Source: Oligoflexales bacterium (GTDB lineage Bacteria > Bdellovibrionota_B > Oligoflexia > Oligoflexales > JAGOVF01). From it: a DNA stretch of 55,247 bases. The notes beneath the pieces are model-generated. The model had not been told where the DNA came from and did not search any database. It saw nothing but the letters and a program-made list of their open reading frames with translations. The stretch is from NCBI GenBank assembly GCA_018060885.1, contig JAGOVF010000004.1, positions 1-55,247 on the forward strand, in the 5' to 3' direction. Position numbers and translations under genes: made by a program. Below, piece by piece: positions 9,310 to 18,905 of the stretch; the stretch's first letter is position 1, and every line of letters begins with the position of its first letter.

Positions 9310-9733
9310 TCGATTCACCTTCATCTTAGAGAGAGAAATAGAGAACGCCATGATTATACTACTATTTTCAACCTTCGACTATTGCTTTCTGTAGCATTTC
9401 CGCAATTTATAGCGCCAAACGTCTAAATTGTTGTACCTTTCTCGAAGCTTTTACCTTTGGGTTAAATCGTTATGCCCTTTATTCCTCATTTACCACGCTC
9501 GACTCGCTCCCTAATATTGACCCATAAATGGATAAGTGAAAAAATGAAAGAGTATCATGTTAATATTTTGGGCATTGTCATCTGTTTATCTTTCTACTTG
9601 TCTTTCCACTTGTCTTGCCACTGGGCTATTTTACGCAGAGTTAACATTGCTTAAAAAAGGTTTTAATTTCGAAGCCATATTAAACGCGAGAATATAAATT
9701 GTATTTTAAAATTTGTAAGGAAAAGAAAGATTA
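9310..9733. other. Divergent intergenic region between cbs and pilM
   Basis: About 420 bp that must carry the promoters for the minus-strand cbs operon and the plus-strand pil operon. A 60-codon ORF inside it (9472-9654) lacks a ribosome binding site and resembles nothing I know, so it is not called. The last 80 bp are very AT-rich, and AAGGA stands upstream of pilM. Confidence 0.5.
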
Positions 9734-10804
9734 ATGTTTAAGGCTCAGCTCATAGGCATTGATATCGGCAGCTCTGCTATAAAAGTTGTGGAGACATCTA
9801 GGCATAATAGTTCAAAAATATTGCACCTTGGCTATGAAAGATTGCATCCGGAAGTCGTTGTTAACGGTGCAATTAATCAACGCGAACAATTCACAGAATC
9901 ATTGCAAAGAGCTATTAAAAAATCAAAGACAAATACGACGGGTAAACGCGCGGCTCTATCGTTAGGTGGAAGCTCAGTTATTATTAAAAAATTAGATGTC
10001 GATCAAAAAACAAATAAAGCCGATTTGGCTGATCAAGTCTTTTATGAGGCACAACAGCATTTTGCAGAAGATTTTGATAACACCTACTACACATATTTTA
10101 AAATGAATCCTATTTCAAATCATGCAGCAAGTTGCCCTTTGCTATTAATTGGCGCAAAAAGCGAGATAATCGAAGATTATATTTCCGCTATTCATGATGT
10201 AGGCCTAAAAGTAGGGTTAATTGATTGCCAGGTTTTTAGCGTCTATAACGCATTTGAATTTACTATGGGGATTTTTGACAGTTTAATTGCTCTCATTAAT
10301 GTTGGTGCATCTTCGACTCAGGTGTCTCTTATTATGGGTGGATCCCTTTTATATACTCGCGATATTTCAATTGGTGGAAATGAATATTCAAATAGATTGA
10401 GTGACGCGCTCAGAATGAGTCAAGAACAGGCAGATATAAAAAAAATTAATATTAGCAGCGGAAGAGAGCCCAATACTGACGCCTTACAAAATATATTTAC
10501 CGAGCTTAATGACCAGCTCGTGACAGAGATTAAAATGACATTAGATTTCTTTTTTCAAAGTGGCGAAGCCCCGATTGAAGTAGGACCTTTGAGCGGAGCC
10601 TTCGTAGTCGGTGGAGGTGCAAAGACTTTAGGTTTAGATGCTGCCATTGCTGCGATTTTACAAGTTCCTGTTAGATTAGTGGACTTGTTATCCCGCTTTG
10701 ATCTTTCAAAAACCAAAGGTAATTTTTCTGAAACAAATAATAATTCAATGATCTTTGGTGTCGGTGCAGGTCTTGCAATGCGCAAGTTTGGTGATGCAGA
10801 ATGA
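9734..10804 (+). CDS. pilM: Type IV pilus assembly protein PilM
   Basis: Cytoplasmic actin-like ATPase of the type IV pilus alignment complex, which binds the N-terminus of PilN. 356 residues. The nucleotide-binding phosphate-1 motif GIDIGSSAIKVVE is at residues 8-20, an actin-type motif LINVGASSTQVSLI follows in the middle, and GAFVVGGGAKTLG lies near the C-terminus. AAGGAAAAG precedes the ATG. It is the first gene of the pilMNOPQ cluster, with 24 bp before the pilN start. Length and order match the family. Confidence 0.95.
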   Translation: MFKAQLIGIDIGSSAIKVVETSRHNSSKILHLGYERLHPEVVVNGAINQREQFTESLQRAIKKSKTNTTGKRAALSLGGSSVIIKKLDVDQKTNKADLADQVFYEAQQHFAEDFDNTYYTYFKMNPISNHAASCPLLLIGAKSEIIEDYISAIHDVGLKVGLIDCQVFSVYNAFEFTMGIFDSLIALINVGASSTQVSLIMGGSLLYTRDISIGGNEYSNRLSDALRMSQEQADIKKINISSGREPNTDALQNIFTELNDQLVTEIKMTLDFFFQSGEAPIEVGPLSGAFVVGGGAKTLGLDAAIAAILQVPVRLVDLLSRFDLSKTKGNFSETNNNSMIFGVGAGLAMRKFGDAE

Positions 10805-10828
10805 AGTTATTCGAAGGAATTTTATTAA

Positions 10829-11515
10829 TTGATTAAAATAAATCTTACACCAATTGCGGAATTAGAGAACAGAATATGGTGGCTACTAGAAGTTGCAGCT
10901 CTTTTACTTTCTTTTGCTGGGGCAACGTTTGGATTTGAAAAGTACATTGAAATGCGTCGGAATGAAATTATAGAAATCTCCCAACAAACAGCCGAGATTC
11001 GTGAAAGTATTAACAGAATAAATCCTCAAGTTGAAAAATATAAAAATCTGGAACGAGATCTGTCGCAGCTAAATACAAAATTAAATGCCATTAAAGATAT
11101 AACCTTAAGTTTACCCGAACGTTTCCGCATTATTATTTCTTTAGAACATATTCATAATTTAAAGCCAGAAGGAGTTTGGCTGCGAGGCATTGCCTTTGAT
11201 CAAGGATCAGATGATTCAATAGTCATTGAAGGTGGTGCCTTTGATAATCTACTAATTTCTGAATTTATGGCCTCGCTAAAGTCTACCAATATGACTGCCT
11301 TGGATTCTGTAGACATCAGATCGCAGGTTGCATTTGAGAAAATTTCAATTGAACAATCTCTTTTAGTAGAAAAGGACACCTTGTTTGAAGACTTAACGGA
11401 AATATATTCGTTTAAAATTAGCCTAAAAATCAAATTAAAAGAGTTGATGAATAGCGAGTCACAAACAATTTCGAAATTGTTTCAATCTCAAACAATTGAA
11501 GAAAAGTTGAGGTGA
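10829..11515 (+). CDS. pilN: Type IV pilus inner-membrane protein PilN
   Basis: 228 residues. It begins LIKINLTPI, the conserved PilN tail that docks into PilM. One transmembrane helix follows (WWLLEVAALLLSFAGATFGF, about residues 13-32), then a coiled coil and a periplasmic ferredoxin-like domain. The start codon is TTG at 10829, supported by AAGGAAT about 9 nt upstream and by the conserved KINLTP peptide directly after it; no ATG gives a sensible start. It lies between pilM and pilO. Confidence 0.93.
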   Translation: MIKINLTPIAELENRIWWLLEVAALLLSFAGATFGFEKYIEMRRNEIIEISQQTAEIRESINRINPQVEKYKNLERDLSQLNTKLNAIKDITLSLPERFRIIISLEHIHNLKPEGVWLRGIAFDQGSDDSIVIEGGAFDNLLISEFMASLKSTNMTALDSVDIRSQVAFEKISIEQSLLVEKDTLFEDLTEIYSFKISLKIKLKELMNSESQTISKLFQSQTIEEKLR

Positions 11516-11519
11516 GTTA

Positions 11520-12266
11520 ATGTTACTTGAGAGTATGAAAGATAGATACCGCTTATTTCCTCTATGGGGGCGGATTATTCTCATCATAGTAATAGGTATT
11601 GCACCAGCGGCATTTGGGTTTTTAGAAGAAGCAGAGTTGGTAGATTTGGAATTTGAAAATAGTAAAAACAATCTTGAAGCGACAAAAAATGAATTTGAGA
11701 AAAAAAGAATAAAAATTGAAAATATCGGCAAAATAGAAGAGGAAAAAAAATTCGTTGAAGTACAGCTTAGCGAAGCTAAGAATAGATTGCCAGATGAGTT
11801 TAATCTTGAAAAGGATCTTAAAGAAGTCACTAAAGCTGCTGAAAATTCGAATATTACTTTGGCTCTTTTCCGACCGAGCCTAAGTCCCCTTACTAAGGGC
11901 GACACATATAAGTACGAAAGTCTGCCAATTACAATCGAAGCTTATGGGAAATTTCATCAGCTCGCACATTTTTTCGACAGTTTAGCTCATTTTGAAACAA
12001 TGGTAGATCTAAGAAAACTCCAAATGACATCCCACTTGAAAGAAGCTGATGAGGAGGACAAGAATCAGTCAAAGAATGGTGTAGACCCGCGTGTCATTCG
12101 TTTAAATGCTGAGGTAAAGGCAATAGCTGAATTGAATGTGTTTAGAAGCGCTCCAGAAGCCAATACCGATCCAGTACAAGGGAAAGATGAAGCCGGCAAA
12201 AAAAATAAAGATAGTAACGATAAAAAAGAAAACAAAGAAAACAAAGATAAAGTCGAAATAGAATAG
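11520..12266 (+). CDS. pilO: Type IV pilus inner-membrane protein PilO
   Basis: 248 residues. It has a short cytoplasmic N-terminus, a transmembrane helix (IILIIVIGIAPAAFGF), a long charged coiled coil (about 40-100) and a periplasmic domain with YESLPITIEAYGKFHQLAHFFDSLAHF, the characteristic PilO segment. PilO dimerises with PilN and contacts PilP. The last ~35 residues are a Lys/Asn/Asp-rich low-complexity tail, not part of the usual fold. It starts 4 bp after pilN. Confidence 0.93.
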   Translation: MLLESMKDRYRLFPLWGRIILIIVIGIAPAAFGFLEEAELVDLEFENSKNNLEATKNEFEKKRIKIENIGKIEEEKKFVEVQLSEAKNRLPDEFNLEKDLKEVTKAAENSNITLALFRPSLSPLTKGDTYKYESLPITIEAYGKFHQLAHFFDSLAHFETMVDLRKLQMTSHLKEADEEDKNQSKNGVDPRVIRLNAEVKAIAELNVFRSAPEANTDPVQGKDEAGKKNKDSNDKKENKENKDKVEIE

Positions 12267-12279
12267 GTTTGGAGTATTC

Positions 12280-13134
12280 GTGATAGAGGCTAAAATTAAA
12301 TCTAAAGAAAACTCAGCACATTTGAGTTGCAGAATATTTATTTCAAGTCTTCTTCTTTTTGCCAGTGCTTTGTTGCAAGCTCAAGTAACACAACTTGAAT
12401 CTGAAAAAAACGAAGAAAGTTGGACGAATTATCAAACTAACGATGAACAAAATATTGAAGATATTGAGAAAAAAAACTTAGCAAAAAATCTGACGGGTGG
12501 CATTTTAATCGAGGAAATTATAGAGCCGTCGGAGGGATATAACTATGCAGTGTTTAATCGCAGCGACCCATTTGTACCCCCTTATTTAAAACAACGAAGT
12601 CTTGAAGACGCTGAAGAGCCAATTGTGAGCGTGCTGCAGCTGCATGATCTAGCGAGTTTAACAGTAAATGGGGTGTGGAGATCGCAACAAGGTGATCCTA
12701 AGGCACTTATTATGACCAAAAATAAGGAAGGCGTCATTGTTTCCTTGAATGATCCCGTCGGGAATAAAAATGGAAAGGTAGTCGCCATCGCTGACCAAGC
12801 AGTCACAATTCGCCAATTCAGCTATTCCGGAGATGGTAGCAGGCAGTTTGAAGACTTTGAACTTGCACTTCAAACTGTTAGTTATGACTTGCAAGGTGCA
12901 CAAAAATTACAGTTGGATTCATTAAATAAAATTGAAGATATTGAATCACAAATGCGTGAACAAACATCGGCTAAACTTGATACAGTTCCAGTACCTGATT
13001 CTGCAACCATTGGACCGACGGGTGATTTGAGTGGAGATGCGAGTGCAAATACAAGTCAATCTGAAATTAAACCTAAAACTGATTCAAAGAATCAAAACAT
13101 TGAAACGATGATTGAACAGAATTTTCAGCCGTAA
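12280..13134 (+). CDS. pilP: Type IV pilus lipoprotein-like PilP
   Basis: 284 residues, with a GTG start at 12280 after TTGGAG. The N-terminal hydrophobic stretch ISSLLLFASALLQAQ (about 21-35) is a signal or anchor; no lipobox cysteine follows it, unlike classic lipoprotein PilP. The PilP homology domain starts around FNRSDPFVPPYL and continues through VNGVWRSQQGDPKALI and DPVGNKNGKVVAI, the beta-sandwich that links PilN/PilO to the secretin. A polar tail of about 60 residues follows the domain. Its position between pilO and pilQ supports the call. Confidence 0.9.
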   Translation: MIEAKIKSKENSAHLSCRIFISSLLLFASALLQAQVTQLESEKNEESWTNYQTNDEQNIEDIEKKNLAKNLTGGILIEEIIEPSEGYNYAVFNRSDPFVPPYLKQRSLEDAEEPIVSVLQLHDLASLTVNGVWRSQQGDPKALIMTKNKEGVIVSLNDPVGNKNGKVVAIADQAVTIRQFSYSGDGSRQFEDFELALQTVSYDLQGAQKLQLDSLNKIEDIESQMREQTSAKLDTVPVPDSATIGPTGDLSGDASANTSQSEIKPKTDSKNQNIETMIEQNFQP

Positions 13135-13154
13135 ATGAAAAGGAATGAAGATAA

Positions 13155-16100
13155 ATGCATAAATTACTATTAACAATATTTTTATTAATCACGTTAGTTA
13201 TACAAGCTTGCTCTAGTGCAAAGATTGAGGAAGATAACTTTATAAGCGCCGATGAAAACAATCTTGGTGGGGATATAAATAGTAACGATTTCGAAGAAAC
13301 AAATGAAAATGTGGAAGACAATACAACAAACAATTTTTCACAAGTCAATGAAGAAAATTTCGAAGGTGTTTCGAACAATTTACAGGGGCAACAAAATAAC
13401 TTCGCACAATTTAGCGATGTATCAAACGATGTATCAAACCAGGGTGCGAACGAATTTTCTGATTTTAATAGTCAATTTTCAACAAATTCTGCTCCCATTG
13501 AATCCAATGAAAATTGGAATGAAGAAGGTAGCGAAGGCAACTCACTTACTTCCCAGGACTCATTTGCGGATTCAGAAGTCAATAGTGGCTTTAATCAATC
13601 AAATCCCTTTGCCTTAGAAGAAGAGCAGGTATCCAATGTTGCAGAAGGCACTGAGAATATCTTGTCCGGTAATGAGTTAGTTGATACAGAATTTCTCAAT
13701 GAGAATGCCCCTCAGGAGAGTGTAATAAGTGATGCAACAAATAATTTACAAGAACAAAGTTCTACCTTGCCGAAAATTGAAGTGCAAACAATTGATGCTC
13801 ATTTGTATTGGATAGGCTATGTTTTTGATCAAGAGGGTAGGAAGATTACTCTCGAAATAAAGCTAAGCGGGCCTTTGGTTTATGATATGGCTCAAGAAAT
13901 AAATGCAATTGGCCAAAATGAACTTGTTATCTATTTTAAGAAAACCGCAATTAAAAATCATATGTTGAGGAAAGATATCGATGCGAGCGAATTTGCATCG
14001 CCTGTATCTTTTATAAGAGTTGCGCAAGAAGCTGATTTGACAAAAGTTACTATAACGTTAAGAGAGATAATGAAGCCAATATTGACCGTAAATGATAGCA
14101 ATTTAAATTTAGAATTTACTATATCTGAAAAATACTATGCTCCAATTACAATTGCTCAAAATGCGGTCGCGCAAGCCGAAGCTATTTCTGAAGTCGCAAA
14201 TATTATACCAATGAGAGCAGATGCTGCAGATCAGAATGCTAATAAAATGGAAAATGGTCAAAATCAAGAAATAGAAAGTAGCGAGTTTGGCACAGATTCA
14301 ATTCAAATTGAATCTGATGCTATTAATGGAGATCCTGTTGAAAGTATTGAGCCGGAAGAAAGCATTGATCAAGAAGGTGCCGTCCAGAATGAAAGCCTTG
14401 AGCAAGAAGGTTCCGGCCAGAGTGAAAGCCTTGAGCAAGAAGAAGAAATTAATTTTGATGGTGCAGTCTTATTAAAAAAATATTTTCGTTTTACAGTAGG
14501 CCAAGATAATCTGGAAAATCAATTTGATGATTATGAAGATTCGGAGACCAGTGATGAAGGTCAACTTCAACAAAACTCAGAAATTAATAATCTAGAAAAT
14601 AATGCCGTCAAAAATAACTCTTCCAATTCTAACTACAATAACAACACACAAAGTAGTCATTCAAATCTAAATGTACAAAACAATACTATTAACAACAACA
14701 CATTCGTCGGAGCTGAAGAGCCATCACAATACTCTAATTATGTTGATGTGACTAATGTCAACCAAGCTAATCAATCAATGAATAATGCAAATGCATTTTC
14801 AAATACGAATAATCTTGATTCTGGTCAAGGAATGGTCAATGTAGAAGCTAATCAAAATTTAGGCGCGCCTTTAAATAACTCAAACAGCGTTTTTTCACAA
14901 TCTACTAGCTATGGTAACGAAGTGCCTTTAGAAAACGCGGTAGGCCTAGATGGAGTTGAAGTTTCGAATAATGTAAATCAAGCACTTACGAAAGATGCGG
15001 TTACAGGAAAAATATTGAATTTAACATTTCGTGGAGCGCCTTTAGCAGAAGCTTTGCGGGTTATTATGGAAGAAACAGGAATCAATTTTACCATGCCACC
15101 AGAAATTGGCAGTCGTTCGATTTATTTAGATATTAAAAATGTTGCGTGGGTAGATGCTTTAAAGGCAATTTTGCAAACTTATGATCTAGGATTTGTTGAT
15201 GTTGCGCCAAGTTTAGTGCGCATAGATACTTTACAAAAATTAAAATTAGAAAAAGATATGCTCGAAGATATACGCAAAAAGACAATTAAATTGACCGATA
15301 CAACTATATTAGCAGTTCGCCTTTCCTATGCTCGTGCTGCAGACATTGCAAAACGCATAGATGAAATGTTAATCGGAGACAAGAAGTTTGACGACAGAAT
15401 CACTGTATCCGCAGATGTGAGAACTAATTCAATATATATAGAAGCAACTCCACAGGTCGTAAGCAAAATTCATTCTATTGTTCAAAAATTGGATGCAAAG
15501 ACGCCGCAGGTTAAATTAGAGTCGCGCATTGTAGAAATCATAAAAAATGCGTCCAATTTTTTAGGTGTTAATTGGGACACGCCTGTATTACTAGATGCAG
15601 GACGTGGTCTTGGATTTGGATCTCTGCCTTTCCCAAATAGTTTTATGTCAACATATGCAGTTGATACCGGAGCTGCTTCTATTGATAGACCGGGCGGCAG
15701 ATTTAGATTTTTGCTTGGCAGCATCAATAACTCCATGGAATTGGATTTGCGCCTCCAACTCGAAGAAACCAAGGGAACTACTGAAATATTAGAATCAACT
15801 TTTAATATAGTTCAAGATAATGAAGAAGCTTCCATTAAAGCGGGTACGACAGACTATTTTCGCGTTGCGACGACAGGTGCAGATGGTGCTGGGGTTGCGG
15901 AGGGCAGTGGAATATCGCCTATACAATATTATTTGACTCTGACGGTTACTCCAAATGTCACCTCAGATGGCCACGTCGCTATGAAGTTGCGGGTGACAAG
16001 TATCAATCCAAAGCCGTCGCAAGTGAGTGGTGCAGATGCAAGTAGTACTGATCGTGAAGTGACGACGTCATTGATTCGAGCGAGTGGGCAGACTGCAGCG

Positions 16101-16787
16101 ATTGGCGGTCTCTACACAACCATTAAGTCTGATAAAATGACTGGTGTACCGTTCTTTTCAAGTATTCCGATTATTGGTGCTCTATTTCGGTCATCAGAAA
16201 AAACAGAATCTCGTCGAGAACTCGTAATTTTAATCACACCTACGATCGTTAATGCAAACCAAGCATATAATAAAACTTCGCTTGACTATGCAGCTTCAAA
16301 TATAGGGCAATCTAATTCAAATCTAAATTATGGCAATTCAAATAACGGATCTTTGTCAAACTCTCAGTACGGTAATGAAAATAATTTTAATTCACAGATA
16401 GTTGGAGTCAATAATCAAAATAACTTAGGTACAAGTGGCAATACGAACAATACGAACAATACGAACAATACGAACAATACGAACAATTTAAATAATCTAG
16501 GGGCAAATCAGCAAATCAATAATGTGAGCAACACTCTAAATCAAAACTCCAACAGCCAATATGAGAACACGAATGCTAACGGCAGTCTTAATGCTCAAGG
16601 TAATCAATCTTTGGATAGTGGTAATAATGCTGAATTTGATCAGGCAATTGAAAATGAAGAGGCTGCCTTAAATGGAGAAACATTTGAAAGTGAACAAGCC
16701 CTGAATAATGTAGAATCGATGAATCAGGAATTTGAAGATGAAGTGCAAGGAAGTGAACAAAGTGAGAATGAAGAAGTTACAGAGTAG
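13155..16787 (+). CDS. pilQ: Type IV pilus secretin PilQ, greatly enlarged by Asn-rich segments
   Basis: 1210 residues, against about 600-900 for typical PilQ. The signal peptide ends near VIQAC (Cys19, possible lipobox). Residues ~20-205 are Asn/Glu/Ser-rich. An AMIN-like peptidoglycan-binding domain spans ~210-330. A second Asn/Gln-rich linker spans ~345-600. The secretin STN domain is ~618-695 (LTFRGAPLAEALRVIMEETG), an N1 domain ~720-795, and the secretin core ~790-1030, ending VPFFSSIPIIGALFRSS and ELVILITPTIV. A 180-residue Asn-rich tail follows the secretin domain, which is unusual. It should form the outer-membrane pore for the pilus. All functional domains are present, so the gene looks intact. 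Confidence 0.95.
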   Translation: MHKLLLTIFLLITLVIQACSSAKIEEDNFISADENNLGGDINSNDFEETNENVEDNTTNNFSQVNEENFEGVSNNLQGQQNNFAQFSDVSNDVSNQGANEFSDFNSQFSTNSAPIESNENWNEEGSEGNSLTSQDSFADSEVNSGFNQSNPFALEEEQVSNVAEGTENILSGNELVDTEFLNENAPQESVISDATNNLQEQSSTLPKIEVQTIDAHLYWIGYVFDQEGRKITLEIKLSGPLVYDMAQEINAIGQNELVIYFKKTAIKNHMLRKDIDASEFASPVSFIRVAQEADLTKVTITLREIMKPILTVNDSNLNLEFTISEKYYAPITIAQNAVAQAEAISEVANIIPMRADAADQNANKMENGQNQEIESSEFGTDSIQIESDAINGDPVESIEPEESIDQEGAVQNESLEQEGSGQSESLEQEEEINFDGAVLLKKYFRFTVGQDNLENQFDDYEDSETSDEGQLQQNSEINNLENNAVKNNSSNSNYNNNTQSSHSNLNVQNNTINNNTFVGAEEPSQYSNYVDVTNVNQANQSMNNANAFSNTNNLDSGQGMVNVEANQNLGAPLNNSNSVFSQSTSYGNEVPLENAVGLDGVEVSNNVNQALTKDAVTGKILNLTFRGAPLAEALRVIMEETGINFTMPPEIGSRSIYLDIKNVAWVDALKAILQTYDLGFVDVAPSLVRIDTLQKLKLEKDMLEDIRKKTIKLTDTTILAVRLSYARAADIAKRIDEMLIGDKKFDDRITVSADVRTNSIYIEATPQVVSKIHSIVQKLDAKTPQVKLESRIVEIIKNASNFLGVNWDTPVLLDAGRGLGFGSLPFPNSFMSTYAVDTGAASIDRPGGRFRFLLGSINNSMELDLRLQLEETKGTTEILESTFNIVQDNEEASIKAGTTDYFRVATTGADGAGVAEGSGISPIQYYLTLTVTPNVTSDGHVAMKLRVTSINPKPSQVSGADASSTDREVTTSLIRASGQTAAIGGLYTTIKSDKMTGVPFFSSIPIIGALFRSSEKTESRRELVILITPTIVNANQAYNKTSLDYAASNIGQSNSNLNYGNSNNGSLSNSQYGNENNFNSQIVGVNNQNNLGTSGNTNNTNNTNNTNNTNNLNNLGANQQINNVSNTLNQNSNSQYENTNANGSLNAQGNQSLDSGNNAEFDQAIENEEAALNGETFESEQALNNVESMNQEFEDEVQGSEQSENEEVTE
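16440..16484 (+). repeat. Five 9-bp repeats encoding Asn-Thr-Asn in the PilQ tail
   Basis: Five copies of AATACGAAC in frame inside pilQ encode the (NTN) run in the C-terminal tail. The repeats are identical at the DNA level, which points to recent slippage. Changes in copy number would stay in frame. Confidence 0.9.
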
Positions 16788-16828
16788 ATTAAGTTAATTA
16801 AAAGGTAGCTTTACGATCGGGAATTGCA

Positions 16829-17371
16829 ATGTTTTACTTATTTACAAAATTACGAACGGTTTTTTTAGTTTCAAACATTCTTTGGCTTAATTCTTGTGCG
16901 GGGGGGGCAGAAAAAGAAGGTCAATGCAAAATTGAATGTGGATCTGCAAAACCTGCTAGTTCTGATATGCGTATCAGGCCGCTAGGAGATGTTGCGGCGT
17001 TTGATGCAGCTTGCACGGGATCCTCGATAGATATGACTGTTAAGTTTATCGTTGAGAAACCTTATGTCAATATTGGAAAGACAGGTGAATTAAATCGTGA
17101 AGAAGAATTCACTCCAGCAGAAGCAATCTCGATTCTTCCAAATGTTTTAGGTTCGGTGATTACAAATACAAACAATACAGAAATAACTCATCAAAATGTT
17201 CATACTGCTTCGGATAAATTGTGTAGTGACAAATGTGGTGTCGTATCGCTAGATGTAAAACCTATGTGTATATCCGGTGGAACAAATATTGTGACTGTAC
17301 AAGCAGTTTCAGGCGGAGTTGCTGGAGTCGTTACTTTAAACGTTGCCGGGCCGGGTTCCGGTAGTCAATAA
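16829..17371 (+). CDS. Putative lipoprotein of unknown function downstream of pilQ
   Basis: 180 residues. The signal peptide ends in lipobox LNSC (Cys23), so it is probably a lipoprotein. The mature part has six further cysteines (at CKIEC, one in DAACTG, and CSDKC, then PMC), suggesting disulfides, and ends in a Gly/Ser-rich tail GPGSGSQ. It may adopt a small beta-sandwich (VSLDVKPMCISGGTNIVTVQA), but I recognise no family. It starts 42 bp after pilQ and 13 bp before the TPR gene, so it may belong to the pilus operon; a pilus-related role is inferred from position only. Confidence 0.7.
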   Translation: MFYLFTKLRTVFLVSNILWLNSCAGGAEKEGQCKIECGSAKPASSDMRIRPLGDVAAFDAACTGSSIDMTVKFIVEKPYVNIGKTGELNREEEFTPAEAISILPNVLGSVITNTNNTEITHQNVHTASDKLCSDKCGVVSLDVKPMCISGGTNIVTVQAVSGGVAGVVTLNVAGPGSGSQ

Positions 17372-17383
17372 CTCATAGGTGCA

Positions 17384-18340
17384 ATGATTTCGAATAAATG
17401 GCGCAAAAGATTAGATCAAATGCATTTGACTGCAAGGCAGCTAGCGTCTCTGCAAAAATATTATGAAAATCCACATGGGCTTGGTTTTGTTTCTGTTGCT
17501 GAAGTTTTGTTGGAACTTGGGCTTCGCCATGAGGCTGCGGAGGCTCTTAGTGAAGGTGTTCAGGAGCACCCGACCTTCGCAGCTGCAAGAATAAGATTGT
17601 CAGAGTTGCACTTGCAATCTGGTCTACCTAGTCTGGCAATCAAAGTTCTAGACGATGAACATGTTTATTGGGGAGATAATAGTTTCGCTCAGAAATTGCG
17701 CTTAAGAGCCGGGCTTCTCTTAGAAGATGAGAAACAATTTCTAGCAGCTTATTTTAGACTTCGGGAGCTTCAGTCCCTAGATCAATCAACACAAAAGATC
17801 TACGATATTTTTGAACGTGAAGGAATAGAAAAAGCAAAATCAGAGTTGATGGCTGAGTTTCGTTTGAGCTATCCCGATTTTGAAATAGTAAAAACAGACA
17901 GGCAGCAGGTAGAAGATGACAATTCTATTCAAGAGAATATTGAAATAGTAAGTTCAGCGCCATTTCGCGGGAAGTTCGATGATTTTCAAGTTCTGCCTAT
18001 TGATAGAATTTTCTTAAATTCTGGAGAAAGCCGCTCCACGTTTAATTCTATCCAAGATTCTTTTGAACTCGACTCATGGACTCTCGCTGAAATATATGAA
18101 AAACAAGAACATTATTCTAAAGCGGCAGCAATTTTAAAAAGGTTGTTGAAAATAACGCCGGGCCATCAAAAAATCATTAAAAAAATTGCAGAATTAAGCA
18201 AAAAATCAGAAATTCAAAAAAGTGAAAACAAAAACATTGATCCAGTTATGGTTGATAAGGTTGAACAAATTGAAAACTTAGATAAGCAGTTGTTATTTTA
18301 TTCAGAGTTAATGCGCAGGTTTCAAAATGGCAGCTCCTAA
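17384..18340 (+). CDS. Tetratricopeptide-repeat protein
   Basis: 318 residues of helical repeats. TPR-like units are visible at residues ~38-110 (VSVAEVLLELGLRHEAAEAL, LSELHLQSGLPSLAIKVL) and again at ~228-262 (LAEIYEKQEHYSKAAAILK). The central part (170-220) is less regular. There is no signal peptide, so it is probably cytoplasmic. It overlaps the start of aroQ by 14 bp, so translation of the two is likely coupled. A role in pilus assembly or regulation is possible from context, but nothing specific shows it. Confidence 0.8.
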   Translation: MISNKWRKRLDQMHLTARQLASLQKYYENPHGLGFVSVAEVLLELGLRHEAAEALSEGVQEHPTFAAARIRLSELHLQSGLPSLAIKVLDDEHVYWGDNSFAQKLRLRAGLLLEDEKQFLAAYFRLRELQSLDQSTQKIYDIFEREGIEKAKSELMAEFRLSYPDFEIVKTDRQQVEDDNSIQENIEIVSSAPFRGKFDDFQVLPIDRIFLNSGESRSTFNSIQDSFELDSWTLAEIYEKQEHYSKAAAILKRLLKITPGHQKIIKKIAELSKKSEIQKSENKNIDPVMVDKVEQIENLDKQLLFYSELMRRFQNGSS

Positions 18341-18815
18341 AAATAAAAAAGAAAAAAAAATATTAAAAATTTTAATAGCCAGCGGAGTAAACTTAGATCG
18401 CATAGGTCTTCGTCCTTCAGAACACTACGGTAAAATTATATTAGAGGATATTCATAATAGTCTCGAGACTTACGCAAAAAACTGGGCAAAGGAAATGGGC
18501 GTCAAAGTCGATCTTGAGTGCTACCAATCAAATAATGAAGCGAAGTTTCTTGAAAAAATAACTGAAAAAGAGTGGTCTGGAGTGGTCATCAATCCCGCAG
18601 CTTGGGGCCATACATCTTTGGCTTTAGCGGATCGTCTTGAAAGCATCAAGGCTCCAATAGTCGAAGTGCACTTGTCTAATTTGGCAAAGCGTGAACAGTT
18701 TCGCCAGCATACTTACTGCTCTCGAGTCGTTTCAGGGGTAATTTCTGGATTCGGAGCGGACTCATATATTCTGGGTTTGCAGGCAATTTTCCAAAAAATT
18801 AAAGTTTCTTTTTAG
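18327..18815 (+). CDS. aroQ: Type II 3-dehydroquinate dehydratase
   Basis: Third step of the shikimate pathway, 3-dehydroquinate to 3-dehydroshikimate. 162 residues, slightly longer than the usual ~145 because of a basic N-terminus. Family motifs are GVNLDRIG with RPSEHYG (catalytic Arg and Tyr), YQSNNEA, INPAAWGHTSLAL, EVHLSN with the catalytic Glu/His, KREQFRQHTY and SGFGADSYILGL. The usual GPNLN has become GVNLD, but the Asn is kept. It overlaps the TPR gene by 14 bp. A basic Lys-rich start could be trimmed by using a later codon, but no better ribosome binding site is visible. Confidence 0.92.
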   Translation: MAAPKNKKEKKILKILIASGVNLDRIGLRPSEHYGKIILEDIHNSLETYAKNWAKEMGVKVDLECYQSNNEAKFLEKITEKEWSGVVINPAAWGHTSLALADRLESIKAPIVEVHLSNLAKREQFRQHTYCSRVVSGVISGFGADSYILGLQAIFQKIKVSF

Positions 18816-18905
18816 ATATCGAGATCTCTCGCGTAGCAATTACTTGTCCGAAACAATACATTTAAATATAATGATGGGTCTATTGGCCTTTTATTTGGGA
18901 TATTA

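Noticed and set aside
9472..9654. 60-codon plus-strand ORF upstream of pilM
   Set aside because: No ribosome binding site, no recognisable family, and it lies in a divergent promoter region. Composition is not protein-like at the N-terminus.
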